DNA of 64,000 nt from Lactiplantibacillus songbeiensis (GCF_005405125.1 NZ_BJDL01000023.1:1-64000); one strand, 5' to 3'. Counted from the stretch's first letter, positions 9,077 through 20,529 are shown. The notes: generated by a model not told the origin, from the letters alone. Numbers and translations are program-made.

Positions 9077-9736
9077 TTAAAGGTTATCAAGAATCGATTT
9101 GATATCTTGATAAACATCATCAATGTCGCGATCACCATCGACATTGTGAAGCAAGTTGGCTTTTTCATAGAAATCAATCAACGGTGTATTCAACTTAACG
9201 TTGACATCTAACCGATTCTTGACTGTTGCCGGCTTGTCATCATCACGTTGATAGAAATCATGGCCGCCACAAACATCACAAGTGCCTTCTACCTTAGGCT
9301 TGTTGTATAACTTATGATAAGTTGCACCACAAGTCCGGCAGATGAACCGACCGGAAAGTCGTTCGACTAACACACTAGGTTCAACATGGATGTTAATGAC
9401 CCCGTCCAATGGCTTGTTCAAATCTTGGCCGATTTGTTGAAGCGCATGAGCTTGATCAATATTACGTGGATAACCATCAAGCAAGAAACCTTTGGCAGTA
9501 TCAGCTTCAGCTAACCGTTCTTTGACGATGCCATTAGTGACTTCGTCTGGAACCAAGTTACCTTGGTCGATATACTTTTTAGCTTCCAGCCCCATTTTGG
9601 TTTCATTCTTAATTGCTGCCCGAAAGATATCACCCGTAGAAATATGAGGAATATCAAAATCTTCAAGGATTTTCTGTGCTTGAGTACCCTTACCGGCACC
9701 TGGTAGTCCCATCAAAATTAGGTTCATTGTTCCCAT
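9077..9736 (-). CDS. adk: Adenylate kinase
   Basis: Interconverts ATP + AMP and 2 ADP. The 219-residue long form has P-loop [13 protein letters not shown]-site residues in the TGDIFRAA region, and a LID domain with four cysteines in two CxxC pairs (CRTC and CDVC), the zinc-binding type usual in Firmicutes. The start [10 protein letters not shown] is preferred over the inner Met because AGGAGG is 8 nt before the first ATG and 17 nt before the second. It follows secY as in most spc operons. Confidence 0.98.
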   Translation of the reverse strand: MGTMNLILMGLPGAGKGTQAQKILEDFDIPHISTGDIFRAAIKNETKMGLEAKKYIDQGNLVPDEVTNGIVKERLAEADTAKGFLLDGYPRNIDQAHALQQIGQDLNKPLDGVINIHVEPSVLVERLSGRFICRTCGATYHKLYNKPKVEGTCDVCGGHDFYQRDDDKPATVKNRLDVNVKLNTPLIDFYEKANLLHNVDGDRDIDDVYQDIKSILDNL

Positions 9737-9795
9737 AGTTTTTTCCTCCTAAAATGCACAAATGTGTTGAGTCTCCCCAACACACTCGCTGATGA

Positions 9796-11091
9796 TTAAC
9801 GAATAAAACCGACATAGTCACGTTTCATCATTAACCCTTTAATTTGACGAATTGTTTCAAGGGCAACCCCAACAACGATCAGTAAACTCGTCCCGCCTAA
9901 ACCAATTGATTCATCTAAGCCCCAGATATCTGACGCTAACAATGGAATCAAGGAAATTAATCCTAGGTAAAGGGCACCGACTGTACTTAATCGCATTAAC
10001 AATTTTGATACCCAATCTTGAGTATCTTTACCAGGCCAAACACCTGGGATATAGCTGCCTTGCTTTTGTAAATTCTTCGATAGTTTTTCAGGATTGACCT
10101 GAACAAACGCATAGAAGAAAGTAAAAAGCACAATCAGTACGGTATATAAAATCGCACCGGGTGTCGACTGCATATTAAAGATACTTGTCAAAACGGTATA
10201 CCAAGTATCGCCACCATGACTGGATTGGAAACCTAGTAAAATTGTTTGCGGTGTTGCAATAAACGAACTCGCGAAGATAACGGGAATAACCCCGGCAACA
10301 TTCACCTTAAGTGGTAGGTAACTACTGTCAGGTGCACCAGCTGCACGCCGAGTATATTGAATTGGTACCCGATCATTAGCTTGTTCAACCCACGTTACAA
10401 ACATAACGATGGCAATGACCAAGACTAACAAACCGAGGACGAACAAAATACTCTGCCACCATTGACTCTTAGCGACATTAACAAATTGTTCTTGGTAAAT
10501 TTGATAAATCGATGTAGGTGTTCGAGCTAAAATCCCAGCAAAGATAATGATTGAAACCCCATTACCCATACCACGATCAGTGATCATATCTCCTAACCAA
10601 GTGGTAAACATCGCGCCACCGGTCAAAATGATCCCGATAGTTAAATATGTCGTCACACTTGGGTTATTAACCAACTTAAGTTGGCTCAAAGAGTTAAAAC
10701 CAGCCGTAATCCCAATCGATTGAACGAAGGCTAAGGCAATCGTTAACCAACGGGTCGCTTGATTAAGCTTCCGTCGCCCAACTTCACCTTGTTTGCCCCA
10801 TTCAACAAATTTTGGAACAATGTCCATTTGAAGCAATTGGACAATGATTTGTGCAGTAATGTAAGGGGATACCCCCATAGCAAGGATGGAATAATTTGTT
10901 AAACCGCCACCACTGAATGTATTCAGCATACTTATAAGTCCAGATGATGCAACGGATTGAAGCGCCTTTGCATTTACTCCTGGTACTGTGATATAAGAGC
11001 CAAGACGAAATACAATCAAAACGCCCAACGTGAACAGAATTTTATTCCGAATATCCTTAACTTTCAGAGCGTCCTTCATGGTAGTCAGCAA
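9796..11091 (-). CDS. secY: Protein translocase channel SecY
   Basis: Forms the SecYEG pore for secretion and membrane insertion. It has 431 residues and ten hydrophobic segments, the plug/TM2 region with SGGGLTNYSILAMGVSPYITA, and the conserved cytoplasmic loop GQWW...VQYTRR-like part (here VPIQYTRRAAG). It starts one base after the rplO stop, so the two are translationally coupled. Confidence 0.98.
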   Translation of the reverse strand: MLTTMKDALKVKDIRNKILFTLGVLIVFRLGSYITVPGVNAKALQSVASSGLISMLNTFSGGGLTNYSILAMGVSPYITAQIIVQLLQMDIVPKFVEWGKQGEVGRRKLNQATRWLTIALAFVQSIGITAGFNSLSQLKLVNNPSVTTYLTIGIILTGGAMFTTWLGDMITDRGMGNGVSIIIFAGILARTPTSIYQIYQEQFVNVAKSQWWQSILFVLGLLVLVIAIVMFVTWVEQANDRVPIQYTRRAAGAPDSSYLPLKVNVAGVIPVIFASSFIATPQTILLGFQSSHGGDTWYTVLTSIFNMQSTPGAILYTVLIVLFTFFYAFVQVNPEKLSKNLQKQGSYIPGVWPGKDTQDWVSKLLMRLSTVGALYLGLISLIPLLASDIWGLDESIGLGGTSLLIVVGVALETIRQIKGLMMKRDYVGFIR

Positions 11092-11092
11092 G

Positions 11093-11524
11093 TTAGATCA
11101 CCTCAGTTTTACCGCCAGCAGCTTCGATTGCCTTAACAGCAGATTCGGAGAACTTGCTTGCCTTGACTGTTAACTTTTTATCAAGACTACCGTTGCCAAG
11201 AATCTTGACAGCAGCACTCTTCTTAACCAAGCCGGCAGCCTTTAATGATTCAGGCGTAACTTCTGCACCATCATCAAAACGGTTCAAACCATCAAGGTTG
11301 ACAACCGCAAATTCTTTACGGTTGATATTAGTAAATCCACGTTTAGGAATCCGACGATACAATGGCATTTGGCCACCTTCGAACCCGACACGAACCTTAC
11401 CACGCGCCTTTTGGCCTTTTTGACCACGACCAGAAGTTTTACCTTGGCCACTTGAGTCACCACGACCAATACGACGACGTGAAAAACGTGAACCTTCACT
11501 TGGTGTTAATTCATGTAACTTCAT
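11093..11524 (-). CDS. rplO: 50S ribosomal protein L15
   Basis: A 143-residue late-assembly 50S protein with the long glycine/arginine-rich N-terminal extension ([22 protein letters not shown]) and the globular C-terminal part. It sits directly before secY. A GGAGGTG site precedes the ATG. Confidence 0.98.
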   Translation of the reverse strand: MKLHELTPSEGSRFSRRRIGRGDSSGQGKTSGRGQKGQKARGKVRVGFEGGQMPLYRRIPKRGFTNINRKEFAVVNLDGLNRFDDGAEVTPESLKAAGLVKKSAAVKILGNGSLDKKLTVKASKFSESAVKAIEAAGGKTEVI

Positions 11525-11555
11525 CTAGTAGGCACCTCCTCTTTTAATATTTTAA

Positions 11556-11738
11556 TTACTTAATTACTTCAACATCAATCAAATGAGCGATGAGGAAGAT
11601 TTGACCGCGAGTAGCTGCGTCATCAGGTTTAACAACTGAGCTGTTTACTCGACCTAAACCTAATTCCTTAACGATTTTACGTTGCTTAGGAAGACGATGA
11701 GCCGCACTGCGCACTAAAGTGATCTTTAATTGAGCCAT
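11556..11738 (-). CDS. rpmD: 50S ribosomal protein L30
   Basis: A 60-residue short bacterial L30: [22 protein letters not shown], then the [14 protein letters not shown] motif. It lies between rpsE and rplO in the usual order. Confidence 0.97.
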   Translation of the reverse strand: MAQLKITLVRSAAHRLPKQRKIVKELGLGRVNSSVVKPDDAATRGQIFLIAHLIDVEVIK

Positions 11739-11751
11739 GTTGTTTGTCCTC

Positions 11752-12252
11752 CTATTCAGCTAAATGTTCAACTGAAACGCCACGTAAAGCAGCGATCTGT
11801 TCAGCCTTCTTCAAACTCTTCAAGCCTTCAAACGTTGCGCGAACAACGTTAACTGGCGTATTGGAGCCAAGACGCTTACTAGTAACATCATCAATACCAG
11901 CCAATTCCATGACGGCACGAACAGCGCCACCAGCAGCAACTCCAGAACCTTCAACGGCTGGCTTCAACAAGATGCGTCCGCCACCGAAAACTCCGAGAGC
12001 TTCATGAGGAATGGTTGTACCGACCATAGGTACAGTGATCAAGTTCTTTTTAGCAGCTTCGGATGCTTTCCGAATTGCTTCTGGAACTTCTTGAGCCTTA
12101 CCAGTACCGAAACCAACGTGTCCTTTGTGGTCACCAACGATTACCAATGCGGCAAAACGAAGACGACGACCACCTTTAACAACTTTAGTAATCCGGTTAA
12201 TGGCAACAACATTATCGTCAAGATCTAATTTTGATGGATCAATGAAAGTCAT
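11752..12252 (-). CDS. rpsE: 30S ribosomal protein S5
   Basis: A 166-residue S5 that shapes the mRNA entry channel and decoding accuracy. It has the double-stranded RNA-binding N domain ([21 protein letters not shown]) and the C domain with [20 protein letters not shown]. Arrangement and length are normal. Confidence 0.98.
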   Translation of the reverse strand: MTFIDPSKLDLDDNVVAINRITKVVKGGRRLRFAALVIVGDHKGHVGFGTGKAQEVPEAIRKASEAAKKNLITVPMVGTTIPHEALGVFGGGRILLKPAVEGSGVAAGGAVRAVMELAGIDDVTSKRLGSNTPVNVVRATFEGLKSLKKAEQIAALRGVSVEHLAE

Positions 12253-12272
12253 GTGGTATTATTCCTCCTTTG

Positions 12273-12629
12273 TTAGAATTTAAGTCCGTTTTCACGGGCG
12301 GCTTCAGCTAAAGCTTGAACACGGCCGTGATATAAGTAACCGCCACGATCGAAAACTACATCAGCAATTTTCTTTTCGGCAGCTCGCTTTGCAACAATTT
12401 CGCCAACTGAAGCAGCTTTTTCACTCTTGGTGTTGCCAGTTACTTCGCTATCTAATGTTGAGGCACTTGCTAGCGTTACACCCTCTACATCATCAATAAT
12501 TTGAGCGTAGATGTTTTTGTTTGAACGATAAACATTTAAGCGTGGGCGCTCAGCAGTACCAGAAATCTTACCGCGGACACGAGCGTGACGACGTTGACGT
12601 GTCTTATTCTTATCTGGTTTTGAAATCAC
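12273..12629 (-). CDS. rplR: 50S ribosomal protein L18
   Basis: L18 (118 residues) binds 5S rRNA with L5; the family start [22 protein letters not shown] is clear. The start chosen is the GTG at 12629: the site GAGGTG is 6 nt before it, whereas the longer reading to 12638 would begin inside that site. Confidence 0.95.
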   Translation of the reverse strand: MISKPDKNKTRQRRHARVRGKISGTAERPRLNVYRSNKNIYAQIIDDVEGVTLASASTLDSEVTGNTKSEKAASVGEIVAKRAAEKKIADVVFDRGGYLYHGRVQALAEAARENGLKF

Positions 12630-12672
12630 AATAGTCACCTCTAATATATAGTATGGACAGCACTAAGCTGCA

Positions 12673-13209
12673 TTATTTACCAGTTTTACCTTCCTTACGA
12701 CGAACATATTCATCGACGTAACGAATCCCTTTACCTTTGTAAGGTTCAGGTGAACGAACGGCCCGAACTTCAGCAGCAAAGTCACCAACAGCTTGCTTAC
12801 CAATACCAGAGATATTGATGTGCGTGTTGTCAGGAACTTCGATCGTTAAGTTCTTAGGCGTTTCGAATTCAACAGGATGTGAGTAACCAACGCTTAATAC
12901 TAACTTTTTGCCTTGCAATTGGGCACGGTAACCAACACCGACCAATTGAAGGTTCTTAGTAAAGCCTTTAGTAACTCCTTCAACCATGTTGTTGACATTG
13001 GCACGAGTAGTCCCGTGTAATGCCTTCATCTTAAAGTCATCAGTTGGACGAGTGAAGTTAACTTCGCTGCCTTCAACTGACATCGTGATGTCACTAGCGA
13101 TGTTCCGCGTCAAAGTACCTTTAGGACCTTTAACCGTAACGACTTCGCCGGCTTGTGACACTTCTACCCCAGCAGGTAGATTAATTGTTTTATAACCAAT
13201 ACGACTCAC
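12673..13209 (-). CDS. rplF: 50S ribosomal protein L6
   Basis: A 178-residue L6 with its two duplicated domains and the C-terminal signature [22 protein letters not shown]. It lies near the factor-binding site of the 50S. It begins MSRIGYKTI with a GGAGGTG site. Confidence 0.98.
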   Translation of the reverse strand: MSRIGYKTINLPAGVEVSQAGEVVTVKGPKGTLTRNIASDITMSVEGSEVNFTRPTDDFKMKALHGTTRANVNNMVEGVTKGFTKNLQLVGVGYRAQLQGKKLVLSVGYSHPVEFETPKNLTIEVPDNTHINISGIGKQAVGDFAAEVRAVRSPEPYKGKGIRYVDEYVRRKEGKTGK

Positions 13210-13238
13210 TTACTTGCACCTCCTGTCTTAATTATTTA

Positions 13239-13634
13239 TTACCAAACGTAAGCTAAAACTTCGCCGCCAAGCTTCTTAGCGCGAGCTTCTTTATCAGTAA
13301 CTACGCCTTCTGAAGTTGAAAGAATAGCAATACCTAAGCCGTTTAAAACCTTAGGAACAGCGTCAGCTTTGACATATGAACGTAAACCAGGCTTTGAAAT
13401 ACGTTTCAAACCACTAATTACACGTTCGTTGTCTTTACCATACTTCAAGAAGACACGGATGATGCCCTGTTTGTCATCATCGATATATTCAACGTCGCGA
13501 ACAAAACCTTCATTCTTTAAAATTTCGGCAATGTTGCGTTTGATTTTTGATGCAGGAACTTCTAATGAATCGTGGCGTACCATGTTAGCGTTACGGATAC
13601 GAGTCAAGAAATCTGCGATTGGATCAGTCATCAT
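13239..13634 (-). CDS. rpsH: 30S ribosomal protein S8
   Basis: A 131-residue S8, a primary binder of central-domain 16S rRNA and in other bacteria the repressor of the spc operon. It starts (M)[15 protein letters not shown] and ends with [33 protein letters not shown] is 10 nt before the first of two adjacent ATG codons, which is the chosen start. Confidence 0.97.
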   Translation of the reverse strand: MMTDPIADFLTRIRNANMVRHDSLEVPASKIKRNIAEILKNEGFVRDVEYIDDDKQGIIRVFLKYGKDNERVISGLKRISKPGLRSYVKADAVPKVLNGLGIAILSTSEGVVTDKEARAKKLGGEVLAYVW

Positions 13635-13667
13635 GAAAGTTTAACCTCCTTTAACTTGGGTTCGTTT

Positions 13668-13853
13668 TTACCAGCTGGCCTTTTTCATGCCAGGGATTTG
13701 ACCTTTGTGGGCCAGTTCGCGTAAACAGATACGGCACAAGTGGAATTTACGGTAAACTGAATGTGGACGACCACAACGTTCGCAACGAGTATAGTTTTGA
13801 ACAGCAAACTTCGCACCACGTTGTTGTTTAACAATAAGTGATTTTTTAGCCAA
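13668..13853 (-). CDS. rpsN: 30S ribosomal protein S14, zinc type (S14Z)
   Basis: A 61-residue short S14 with two CxxC pairs (CERC and CRIC) that bind zinc, in contrast to the ~90-residue zinc-free paralogue. It sits in the 30S head between rplE and rpsH, the normal place of the zinc form. Confidence 0.97.
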   Translation of the reverse strand: MAKKSLIVKQQRGAKFAVQNYTRCERCGRPHSVYRKFHLCRICLRELAHKGQIPGMKKASW

Positions 13854-13873
13854 CTTCGATTAACCCCCTTCGG

Positions 13874-14416
13874 TTATTTAGCAAATGGCATGCCAAATTG
13901 AGTCAACAACTCACGTGATTCTTCATCACTATCAGCTGTCGTAACAATTACAATGTCCAAACCGCGGACACGGTTAACATTATCATAGTTGATTTCTGGG
14001 AAGATCAATTGTTCACGGACACCCAATGTGTAGTTACCGCGACCATCAAATGAACGAGTACTTACACCATGGAAATCACGAACACGTGGTAATGAAACGT
14101 TGATCAACTTGTCTAAGAAGTCATACATACGTTCACCACGTAAGTCGACTTTGGCACCGATTGCCATACCTTCACGAAGACGGAAACCAGCGATAGATTT
14201 CTTTGCTCGCGTAACCAAAGGTTTTTGGCCGGAGATCAAAGTCAATTCTTCAACTGCTTCGTCTAAGTTCTTAGCGTTAGTAACTGCATCACCAACACCC
14301 ATGTTTAAAACAATCTTAGCCATCTTAGGTACTTGCATTACTGAAGTGTAATTAAACTTATCCACTAATGCTGGGACGATTTCTTTTTCATATTGAGCTT
14401 TTAAACGGTTTTCCAT
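13874..14416 (-). CDS. rplE: 50S ribosomal protein L5
   Basis: A 180-residue L5, binder of 5S rRNA and the central protuberance. It contains the family segment [24 protein letters not shown] and ends with [29 protein letters not shown] site precedes the ATG. Confidence 0.98.
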   Translation of the reverse strand: MENRLKAQYEKEIVPALVDKFNYTSVMQVPKMAKIVLNMGVGDAVTNAKNLDEAVEELTLISGQKPLVTRAKKSIAGFRLREGMAIGAKVDLRGERMYDFLDKLINVSLPRVRDFHGVSTRSFDGRGNYTLGVREQLIFPEINYDNVNRVRGLDIVIVTTADSDEESRELLTQFGMPFAK

Positions 14417-14447
14417 GAAACTTGCTTCCTCCTTTCAGTCAGTAATA

Positions 14448-14759
14448 TTAGTTTTCTAAAGCGTTGCCGGACTTCTTTGCGAAGCGGACACGCTTGCCAT
14501 CTTCACGACGGACACCTAAACGAGTAGGTTCGTTGGTTGATGGGTCAAGGAACATAACGTTGGAAGCATCGATTGGTGCTTCGACATCAACGATACCGCC
14601 TTGAGGGTTAACGTTCGTAGGTTTTTGGTGTTTTTTGATCTTGTTAACACCTTCAACAACGACACGGTTCTTGGCAGAGATAACCTTTTTAATGGTACCT
14701 TCTTGACCACGATCCTTACCGCTGATTACACGAACTTTATCACCAGTTTTAATCAACAT
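14448..14759 (-). CDS. rplX: 50S ribosomal protein L24
   Basis: L24 (103 residues) starts 50S assembly; the KOW motif [21 protein letters not shown] is at the N-terminus. The ATG at 14759 is chosen: the GGAGG site is 11 nt before it, while the longer frame would start on a GTG that overlaps the site itself. Confidence 0.95.
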   Translation of the reverse strand: MLIKTGDKVRVISGKDRGQEGTIKKVISAKNRVVVEGVNKIKKHQKPTNVNPQGGIVDVEAPIDASNVMFLDPSTNEPTRLGVRREDGKRVRFAKKSGNALEN

Positions 14760-14792
14760 TAGGTTGCGCACCTCCTTATTTACGGTGTGTGA

Positions 14793-15161
14793 CTACAGAA
14801 CTTCTGGAGCTAATGAAACGATACGCATGAAGTCTTTATCACGTAATTCACGAGCGACCGGGCCAAAGATACGAGTACCTTGAGGGGTCTTGTCATCACG
14901 GATAATAACCGCAGCATTTTCATCGAATTTGATATATGAACCGTCAGCACGGTGCATACCAGATTTAGTCCGAACGATTACGGCCTTAACAACATCATGA
15001 GCTTTGACAACACCACCGGGTGTTGCTTGTTTGACAGTAGCAACGATGATATCACCAATGTTCGCAGTTTTACGACCAGATCCACCTAAAACTTTAATAG
15101 TTAGGATTTCACGGGCACCGGAGTTGTCAGCAACTTTTAAACGACTTTCTTGTTGGATCAC
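14793..15161 (-). CDS. rplN: 50S ribosomal protein L14
   Basis: A 122-residue L14, contacting L19 and the 30S interface. It has the classic [19 protein letters not shown] start and the [20 protein letters not shown] signature. Normal order between rpsQ and rplX. Confidence 0.98.
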   Translation of the reverse strand: MIQQESRLKVADNSGAREILTIKVLGGSGRKTANIGDIIVATVKQATPGGVVKAHDVVKAVIVRTKSGMHRADGSYIKFDENAAVIIRDDKTPQGTRIFGPVARELRDKDFMRIVSLAPEVL

Positions 15162-15203
15162 AGTAAGTGTCCTCCCTTCATTTAATATTAATCAGCTAAT
15201 AAA

Positions 15204-15473
15204 CTAGATAATAACAGCTTTTTGAACGACGTCAAGTAAGCGGAAACGCTTTGTAGCTGATAAAGGACGAGTTTCCATGATCCGGACGATATCGCCAATA
15301 TGGGCTTCATTATTTTCATCATGAGCCTTGTATTTCTTTGAATAACGAACACGTTTGCCGTAAACAGGATGATTCTTGTATGTTTCACGAACAACGACGA
15401 TGGTCTTATCCATCTTATCTGAAACAACGCGTCCTTGGATAACCTTGCGGCTGTTACGAGTATCTTCACTCAT
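15204..15473 (-). CDS. rpsQ: 30S ribosomal protein S17
   Basis: An 89-residue OB-fold S17 that binds 16S helix 11. It has the family pattern [26 protein letters not shown] and [20 protein letters not shown]. It follows rpmC with a GGAGG site. Confidence 0.98.
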   Translation of the reverse strand: MSEDTRNSRKVIQGRVVSDKMDKTIVVVRETYKNHPVYGKRVRYSKKYKAHDENNEAHIGDIVRIMETRPLSATKRFRLLDVVQKAVII

Positions 15474-15495
15474 TCGAGATTGCCTCCTTTATACT

Positions 15496-15702
15496 CTACT
15501 TGTTTAACTCTTGTTCACGCAACGCAGTTTTAATACGTGCGATATTCTTACGAACTTGCTTTAAACGAGCGGTGTTTTCGAGCTGACCAGTGGCCAATTG
15601 AAAACGCAAGTTGAAAAGTTCGTCTTTGTAAGACTTTTCTTTTTCGAGCATTTCAGTAGTGGACAATGCTTTAATTTCCTTAGCCTTCATCTGATTCGCC
15701 AC
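15496..15702 (-). CDS. rpmC: 50S ribosomal protein L29
   Basis: A 68-residue helical L29 at the tunnel exit, with the family signature [13 protein letters not shown]. Its start lies 23 bp inside the end of rplP in another frame, so translation is coupled. Confidence 0.97.
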
Positions 15703-16114
15703 CTACTTCCTCGCGCTTAATAATCTTCGTTCTTACAGGTAACTTCGTGCCGGCTAAGCGTAAAGCTTCGCGAGCAACTTCTTCAGAAACGCCACCGACT
15801 TCAAACATAACCTTGTTACGTTTTACTGGGGCAACCCAACCTGCAGGAGTACCTTTCCCATTACCCATCCGCACGCCGACACCTTTTTCAGTGTAGGACT
15901 TGTGAGGGAAAATTTTGATCCATACTTTACCGCCACGCTTCATGTAACGGTTCATAGCAACACGAGCAGCTTCGATCTGCCGGTTACTGATCCAGTGTGA
16001 TTCCAGTGTTTGTAAACCATATTCACCGAAAGCAACTGACTTACCGCCTTTGGCTTCACCGCGCATTTTACCACGATGAACACGACGGAATTTTACCCGT
16101 TTAGGTACTAGCAT
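15680..16114 (-). CDS. rplP: 50S ribosomal protein L16
   Basis: A 144-residue L16 near the A-site tRNA elbow. It begins [19 protein letters not shown] and contains [22 protein letters not shown]-like sequence. It starts right behind rpsC (2-bp gap) and overlaps rpmC by 23 bp. Confidence 0.98.
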
Positions 16115-16116
16115 GC

Positions 16117-16773
16117 TTATTTTCCTCCTTTATCTGCAGATTTCTTTTCTGGCAAGATTTCGCCACGGTAGATCCATGTCTTAACGCCAAGTTGACCATA
16201 CGTGGTAGTAGCTTCTACCCAAGCGTAATCAATGTCAGCCCGTAACGTATGCAATGGAACCGTACCGTCTGAGTAAGTTTCAACACGTGACATGTCGGCC
16301 CCATTTAAACGGCCAGCAACTTGTGTCTTAATACCCTTAGCGCCTGAACGCATTGTACGTTGCATAGCACCACGCATGGCACGACGGAAAGCAACACGGC
16401 CTTCCAATTGACGTGCAATACTTTCACCAACTAATTTAGCATCTAAATCAGGTTTCTTGATTTCGATGATGTTGATGTGTACTCGCTTACCAGTTAATTC
16501 ATTTAATTCTTTACGAAGTGCTTCAACTTCAGAACCACCCTTACCAATAACCATCCCTGGTTTAGCGGTATGGATTGAAATGTTTACGCGATTTGCAGCG
16601 CGTTCGATTTCAACGGTGGAGACGGAAGCGTCGGCAAGTCGTTTTTCAATATACTTACGGATACGTAAATCTTCGTTTAAGTAAGTTGCAAAATCTTTTT
16701 CAGCATACCATTTTGCTTCCCAGTCGCGAATGATTCCTACACGTAATCCGGTTGGATTTACTTTTTGACCCAC
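16117..16773 (-). CDS. rpsC: 30S ribosomal protein S3
   Basis: A 218-residue S3 of the mRNA entry site. It shows [19 protein letters not shown], the KH domain with [18 protein letters not shown], and the C-terminal domain with [17 protein letters not shown]. Length and order are typical. Confidence 0.98.
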   Translation of the reverse strand: MGQKVNPTGLRVGIIRDWEAKWYAEKDFATYLNEDLRIRKYIEKRLADASVSTVEIERAANRVNISIHTAKPGMVIGKGGSEVEALRKELNELTGKRVHINIIEIKKPDLDAKLVGESIARQLEGRVAFRRAMRGAMQRTMRSGAKGIKTQVAGRLNGADMSRVETYSDGTVPLHTLRADIDYAWVEATTTYGQLGVKTWIYRGEILPEKKSADKGGK

Positions 16774-16785
16774 GCGTTATCCCTC

Positions 16786-17133
16786 CTATTTTTCAGTAAC
16801 TGTGATCGTAATGTGGCTAGTCCGCTTGTTGATTGGTGAAGCAGAACCTTTTGCCCGTGGACGGAACCGTTTTAAGGTTGGTCCTTCGTTAACAAAAGCT
16901 TCGCTAACGACCAAATCTTCACGATCTAAGTCAAAGTTGTTTTCAGCGTTGGCAACTGCTGAAAGTAGTACTTTTTCAACTACTGGTGATCCACCCCGTG
17001 GAGTGAACTTTAAGATTGCTAATGCTTCGGCAACGCTTTTACCTCTGATAAGATCGACAACTAGGCGGACCTTACGAGCGGCGATACGAACAGTTTTTGC
17101 AGTTGCGCGTGCAGATGTTACTTGTTCAGCCAT
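16786..17133 (-). CDS. rplV: 50S ribosomal protein L22
   Basis: A 115-residue L22 whose long beta-hairpin (here with [21 protein letters not shown]) lines the exit tunnel and is a known site of macrolide-resistance changes. No insertion or deletion is obvious in the loop. Confidence 0.98.
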   Translation of the reverse strand: MAEQVTSARATAKTVRIAARKVRLVVDLIRGKSVAEALAILKFTPRGGSPVVEKVLLSAVANAENNFDLDREDLVVSEAFVNEGPTLKRFRPRAKGSASPINKRTSHITITVTEK

Positions 17134-17151
17134 TCTTTATCCTCCTAACTT

Positions 17152-17427
17152 TTACTTAGTTGTCTTATCGTCTGTACCATGACCATGGAAAGTCCGTGTA
17201 GGTACAAATTCACCTAACTTATGACCGACCATATCGTCTTGGATATAAACTGGGACATGCTTGCGACCATCATAAACAGCGATTGTGTACCCAATGAAAC
17301 TAGGGAAAATTGTTGAACGACGTGACCACGTCTTAATGACAGATTTCTTGTCAGAATCAGATTGTGCATCGATTTTCTTCAATAAATGCGCATCTGCGAA
17401 AGGTCCCTTCTTTAAACTACGACCCAT
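17152..17427 (-). CDS. rpsS: 30S ribosomal protein S19
   Basis: A 91-residue S19 in the 30S head. It starts [19 protein letters not shown] and has the [19 protein letters not shown] and [16 protein letters not shown] motifs. Normal order between rplB and rplV. Confidence 0.98.
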   Translation of the reverse strand: MGRSLKKGPFADAHLLKKIDAQSDSDKKSVIKTWSRRSTIFPSFIGYTIAVYDGRKHVPVYIQDDMVGHKLGEFVPTRTFHGHGTDDKTTK

Positions 17428-17467
17428 CTTGTGACCTCCTCTCGAGAGTTACAGTGAATTTCGACTA

Positions 17468-18307
17468 TTAATGTTTGCCTGGACGACGACCACGAACGAT
17501 AAGCTTGTTTGAACGAGCCTTCTTGTTCCGAGTCTTCTTCCCAAGGGTTTTCTTACCCCATGGCGACATTGGTGATGGATGACCGATTGGAGCCTTACCT
17601 TCACCACCACCATGAGGGTGATCGTTAGGGTTCATTACAGAACCACGAACCGTTGGACGTTTACCTTGCCAACGCGTACGACCGGCTTTACCAGAATTGA
17701 TCAATTCATGTTGTTCATTACCAACAGTACCAATAGTAGCACGGCCAGTTAAGAGAACTAAACGAACTTCACCAGATGACAAACGCACAATGGCATATTT
17801 GCCTTCCTTACCAAGTAATTGAGCAGACGCACCAGCAGAACGTGCTAATTGGCCACCCTTACCAGGCTTCAATTCGATATTGTGAATAACAGTACCAACA
17901 GGAATGTTAGCTAATGGTAAGGCATTCCCAACCTTGATATCAGCTTCGACACCAGATTGAACTTGCATCCCAACTTCCAAACCTTTTGGTGCTAAGATAT
18001 ATGATTTTACCCCATCACCGTAAACTACTAAAGCAATGTTAGCAGTCCGATTAGGATCATATTCAATCGCTTTAACCGTAGCTGGAACTTCATCTTTAAT
18101 CCGCTTGAAGTCAACTAAACGGTATTGTTGTTTATGACCGCCACCACGATGACGAACAGTGATGTGACCATAACTGTTACGACCGGCTGTATGACTTTGT
18201 GAGTCTAATAATGACTTTTCAGGTTTTGTCTTAGTGATTTCAGCAAAATCTGAAGCAGTCATATTACGACGGCCGTTAGTGGTTGGTTTATACTTCTTAA
18301 TACCCAC
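17468..18307 (-). CDS. rplB: 50S ribosomal protein L2
   Basis: A 279-residue L2 needed for subunit joining and peptidyl transfer. The C-terminal signature [21 protein letters not shown] includes the conserved histidine near the catalytic centre. Full length. Confidence 0.99.
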   Translation of the reverse strand: MGIKKYKPTTNGRRNMTASDFAEITKTKPEKSLLDSQSHTAGRNSYGHITVRHRGGGHKQQYRLVDFKRIKDEVPATVKAIEYDPNRTANIALVVYGDGVKSYILAPKGLEVGMQVQSGVEADIKVGNALPLANIPVGTVIHNIELKPGKGGQLARSAGASAQLLGKEGKYAIVRLSSGEVRLVLLTGRATIGTVGNEQHELINSGKAGRTRWQGKRPTVRGSVMNPNDHPHGGGEGKAPIGHPSPMSPWGKKTLGKKTRNKKARSNKLIVRGRRPGKH

Positions 18308-18331
18308 TAGAGTTACCTCCTATAAATAGAT

Positions 18332-18628
18332 TTAGTCTTGATCTTTGTCGTTAAACAATTTAATTTCGTTTGAATCAGGAGTTAAGGTAACAACGGCCTT
18401 ACGACGCTTCTTAGTGTAGCCAGCGTAACGACCTTGACGCTTAAGTTTCCCTTTAACGTTCATAATGTTGACTTTAACGACTTTAACATCGAAGATTTCT
18501 TCGATAGCTTTTTTAACTTGTGTCTTTGTCGCCTGTACGTTCACATCAAATGTGTAGCGCTTGTCGTCCAAGTTAGCCATTGATGCTTCAGTGATTACAG
18601 GACGTAAAATTACATCGCGTGCTTCCAT
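18332..18628 (-). CDS. rplW: 50S ribosomal protein L23
   Basis: A 98-residue L23, docking site for trigger factor and SRP at the tunnel exit. It has the family core [15 protein letters not shown] and [16 protein letters not shown]. Its start overlaps the rplD stop by one base (coupled translation). Confidence 0.98.
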   Translation of the reverse strand: MEARDVILRPVITEASMANLDDKRYTFDVNVQATKTQVKKAIEEIFDVKVVKVNIMNVKGKLKRQGRYAGYTKKRRKAVVTLTPDSNEIKLFNDKDQD

Positions 18629-19251
18629 TATGCGAGCGCCTCCCCTAATTGATCGAGGGCTTTTTGGGTAACGACTAATTTGTCGCTGTTAGCAACATCT
18701 AAGACGTTCACACCATTAGCTTTGATGATCTTAACATTTGGTAAGTTACGACCTGCCAAAGCAGCCTTTTCGTTGTCGGCTTCAACTAAAACCAAAGTCT
18801 TAGTATCCACATTGAGGTTATTTAATACGTTAGCAAATTCCTTAGTCTTTGGTTGGTCGAAAGCTAAAGTTTCAACGGCGACTAAGCTATTGTCCAATAC
18901 TTTTTGTGAAAGGACGGACTTCAAAGCTAAGCGCATAACCTTCTTAGGTAATTTGTAGCTGTACGAACGTGGAGTTGGTCCGAAGACAATCCCACCTTTA
19001 CGCCATTGTGGCGAACGGATTGAACCTTGACGCGCACGACCGGTACCCTTTTGACGCCATGGTTTCTTACCACCACCGCGACGAGCACTACGGTTCTTAA
19101 CTGCGTGTGTCCCTTGGCGTAATGATGCTCGTTGCATCAAGATTGCGTCAAAGACGACGTTTTCGTTTGGTTCAACACCAAATACGGCATCGTTTAAGGT
19201 GACGTCACCATTTTGCGTACCGTCTTGTTTGAATAATGCTACGCTAGTCAT
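18628..19251 (-). CDS. rplD: 50S ribosomal protein L4
   Basis: A 207-residue L4, with the tunnel loop region [26 protein letters not shown]. In E. coli it represses its own S10 operon; no such site can be claimed here. Normal length and order. Confidence 0.98.
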   Translation of the reverse strand: MTSVALFKQDGTQNGDVTLNDAVFGVEPNENVVFDAILMQRASLRQGTHAVKNRSARRGGGKKPWRQKGTGRARQGSIRSPQWRKGGIVFGPTPRSYSYKLPKKVMRLALKSVLSQKVLDNSLVAVETLAFDQPKTKEFANVLNNLNVDTKTLVLVEADNEKAALAGRNLPNVKIIKANGVNVLDVANSDKLVVTQKALDQLGEALA

Positions 19252-19269
19252 GTATTATGTCCTCCTTCC

Positions 19270-19899
19270 TTATTTACTCTTTACAGATGTTTTAATCGTA
19301 ACGAATGATTTGTTAACGCCAGGAACGTTCCCTTTGATCAACAATACGTTATTTTCAACGTCGGCCCGAACAACTTGCAAGTTTTGCATTGTCCGTTGGT
19401 GATTACCCATCCGACCTGGTAATTTCTTACCTTTGAAGACCCGGTTGATAATAGCACCTAATGAACCTGGGCGACGATGGTAACGAGACCCATGGGCCAT
19501 TGGTCCACGACTTTGTCCGTCTTTATGAATATTACCTTGGTAACCATGACCTTTAGTGATACCCGTAACGTCAACGGCGTCTCCGGCTGCAAAGATATCA
19601 GCCTTGAGTTCGTCACCTACTGTGTATTCTCCAAGCTCAACATTACGAATTTCACGAATGAAGCGCTTAGGAGTCGTTTTTGCTTTTGCTGCATGACCTT
19701 GAGCAGGTTTGTTAGTCAAGACTTCACGCTTATCGCCAGTACCTAATTGGATTGCTTCGTAACCGTCATTTTCAACGGTCTTAACTTGCAACACAACGTT
19801 AGGTTGAACTTCGATAACTGTCACTGGGATTAATTCCCCGGCTTCAGTGAAGACTTGCGTCATTCCTACCTTTTTCCCTAAGATTCCTTTAGTGGTCAT
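19270..19899 (-). CDS. rplC: 50S ribosomal protein L3
   Basis: A 209-residue L3 that starts 50S assembly. It begins [17 protein letters not shown] and has the loop near the peptidyl-transferase centre with [23 protein letters not shown]. Full length. Confidence 0.98.
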   Translation of the reverse strand: MTTKGILGKKVGMTQVFTEAGELIPVTVIEVQPNVVLQVKTVENDGYEAIQLGTGDKREVLTNKPAQGHAAKAKTTPKRFIREIRNVELGEYTVGDELKADIFAAGDAVDVTGITKGHGYQGNIHKDGQSRGPMAHGSRYHRRPGSLGAIINRVFKGKKLPGRMGNHQRTMQNLQVVRADVENNVLLIKGNVPGVNKSFVTIKTSVKSK

Positions 19900-19932
19900 G
19901 AGTACACCTCCAATTAATTGATATATTTTGTA

Positions 19933-20241
19933 TTAAAGCTTGATTTCAATATCTACACCGCTAGGCAAGTCTAATTTCATTAATGAATCGACTGTCTTTG
20001 GCGTTGGGTTAACGATATCGATTAACCGCTTGTGAGTCCGCATTTCGAATTGTTCACGTGAGTCCTTAAACTTATGTGGTGAACGTAGGACCGTGTAAAT
20101 CGTCCGATCAGTTGGTAAGGGAATTGGACCAGAAATAGTAGCACCAGTTCTCTTTGCCGTTTCGACAATCTTATCAGCTGATTGATCAAGAATACGGTGT
20201 TCGTATGCCTTTAAACGGATACGAATTTTTTGCTTTGCCAT
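19933..20241 (-). CDS. rpsJ: 30S ribosomal protein S10
   Basis: S10 (102 residues) works in the 30S head and also, as NusE, in transcription antitermination. It begins [22 protein letters not shown]. It is the first gene of the ribosomal superoperon; AAGGAGGTC precedes the ATG. A leader of about 165 nt lies between the promoter and this start. Confidence 0.98.
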   Translation of the reverse strand: MAKQKIRIRLKAYEHRILDQSADKIVETAKRTGATISGPIPLPTDRTIYTVLRSPHKFKDSREQFEMRTHKRLIDIVNPTPKTVDSLMKLDLPSGVDIEIKL

Positions 20242-20411
20242 TGTTGTGACCTCCTTCGTCTATTTTAAAAATAAGACTAGCTCCGTGAAAATTACCGCCA
20301 CGTCCCATGACAATGTGGCCGGGCGTGTCGCAACCTTTCACATCAAAGCTAACTACGACTACTTGATGCCGGGGGGTACAATACTCCCCTTCTAAATACC
20401 AAGCACAATCT
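20242..20411 (-). promoter_or_regulatory. Untranslated leader of the S10 superoperon
   Basis: About 165 nt from the predicted transcription start to rpsJ. It can form GGGGAG...CCCCC and GCCAC...GTGGC hairpins. No T-run terminator is seen. It may hold an autoregulatory site for a ribosomal protein, but I cannot assign a known leader class. Confidence 0.4.
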
Positions 20412-20440
20412 ATAATAACTGAAAAGCTTTGTAATATCAA
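20412..20440 (-). promoter_or_regulatory. Promoter of the S10-spc-alpha superoperon
   Basis: TTGATA (20435-20440) and TATTAT (20412-20417) on the minus strand are exactly 17 bp apart, the only strong sigma-A match upstream of rpsJ. Confidence 0.75.
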
Positions 20441-20529
20441 GTGTTTCCACACTTTTTTAGAACCATCGTTGTAAACCGTGTTACCTTTTTTGAACCAGCA
20501 CCAATAAATGTAACATAAATTCAATTGAA

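Noticed and set aside
20186-20524. A 112-codon frame running from rpsJ into its leader
   Set aside because: It overlaps the rpsJ start in another frame, spans the promoter, and has no plausible product.
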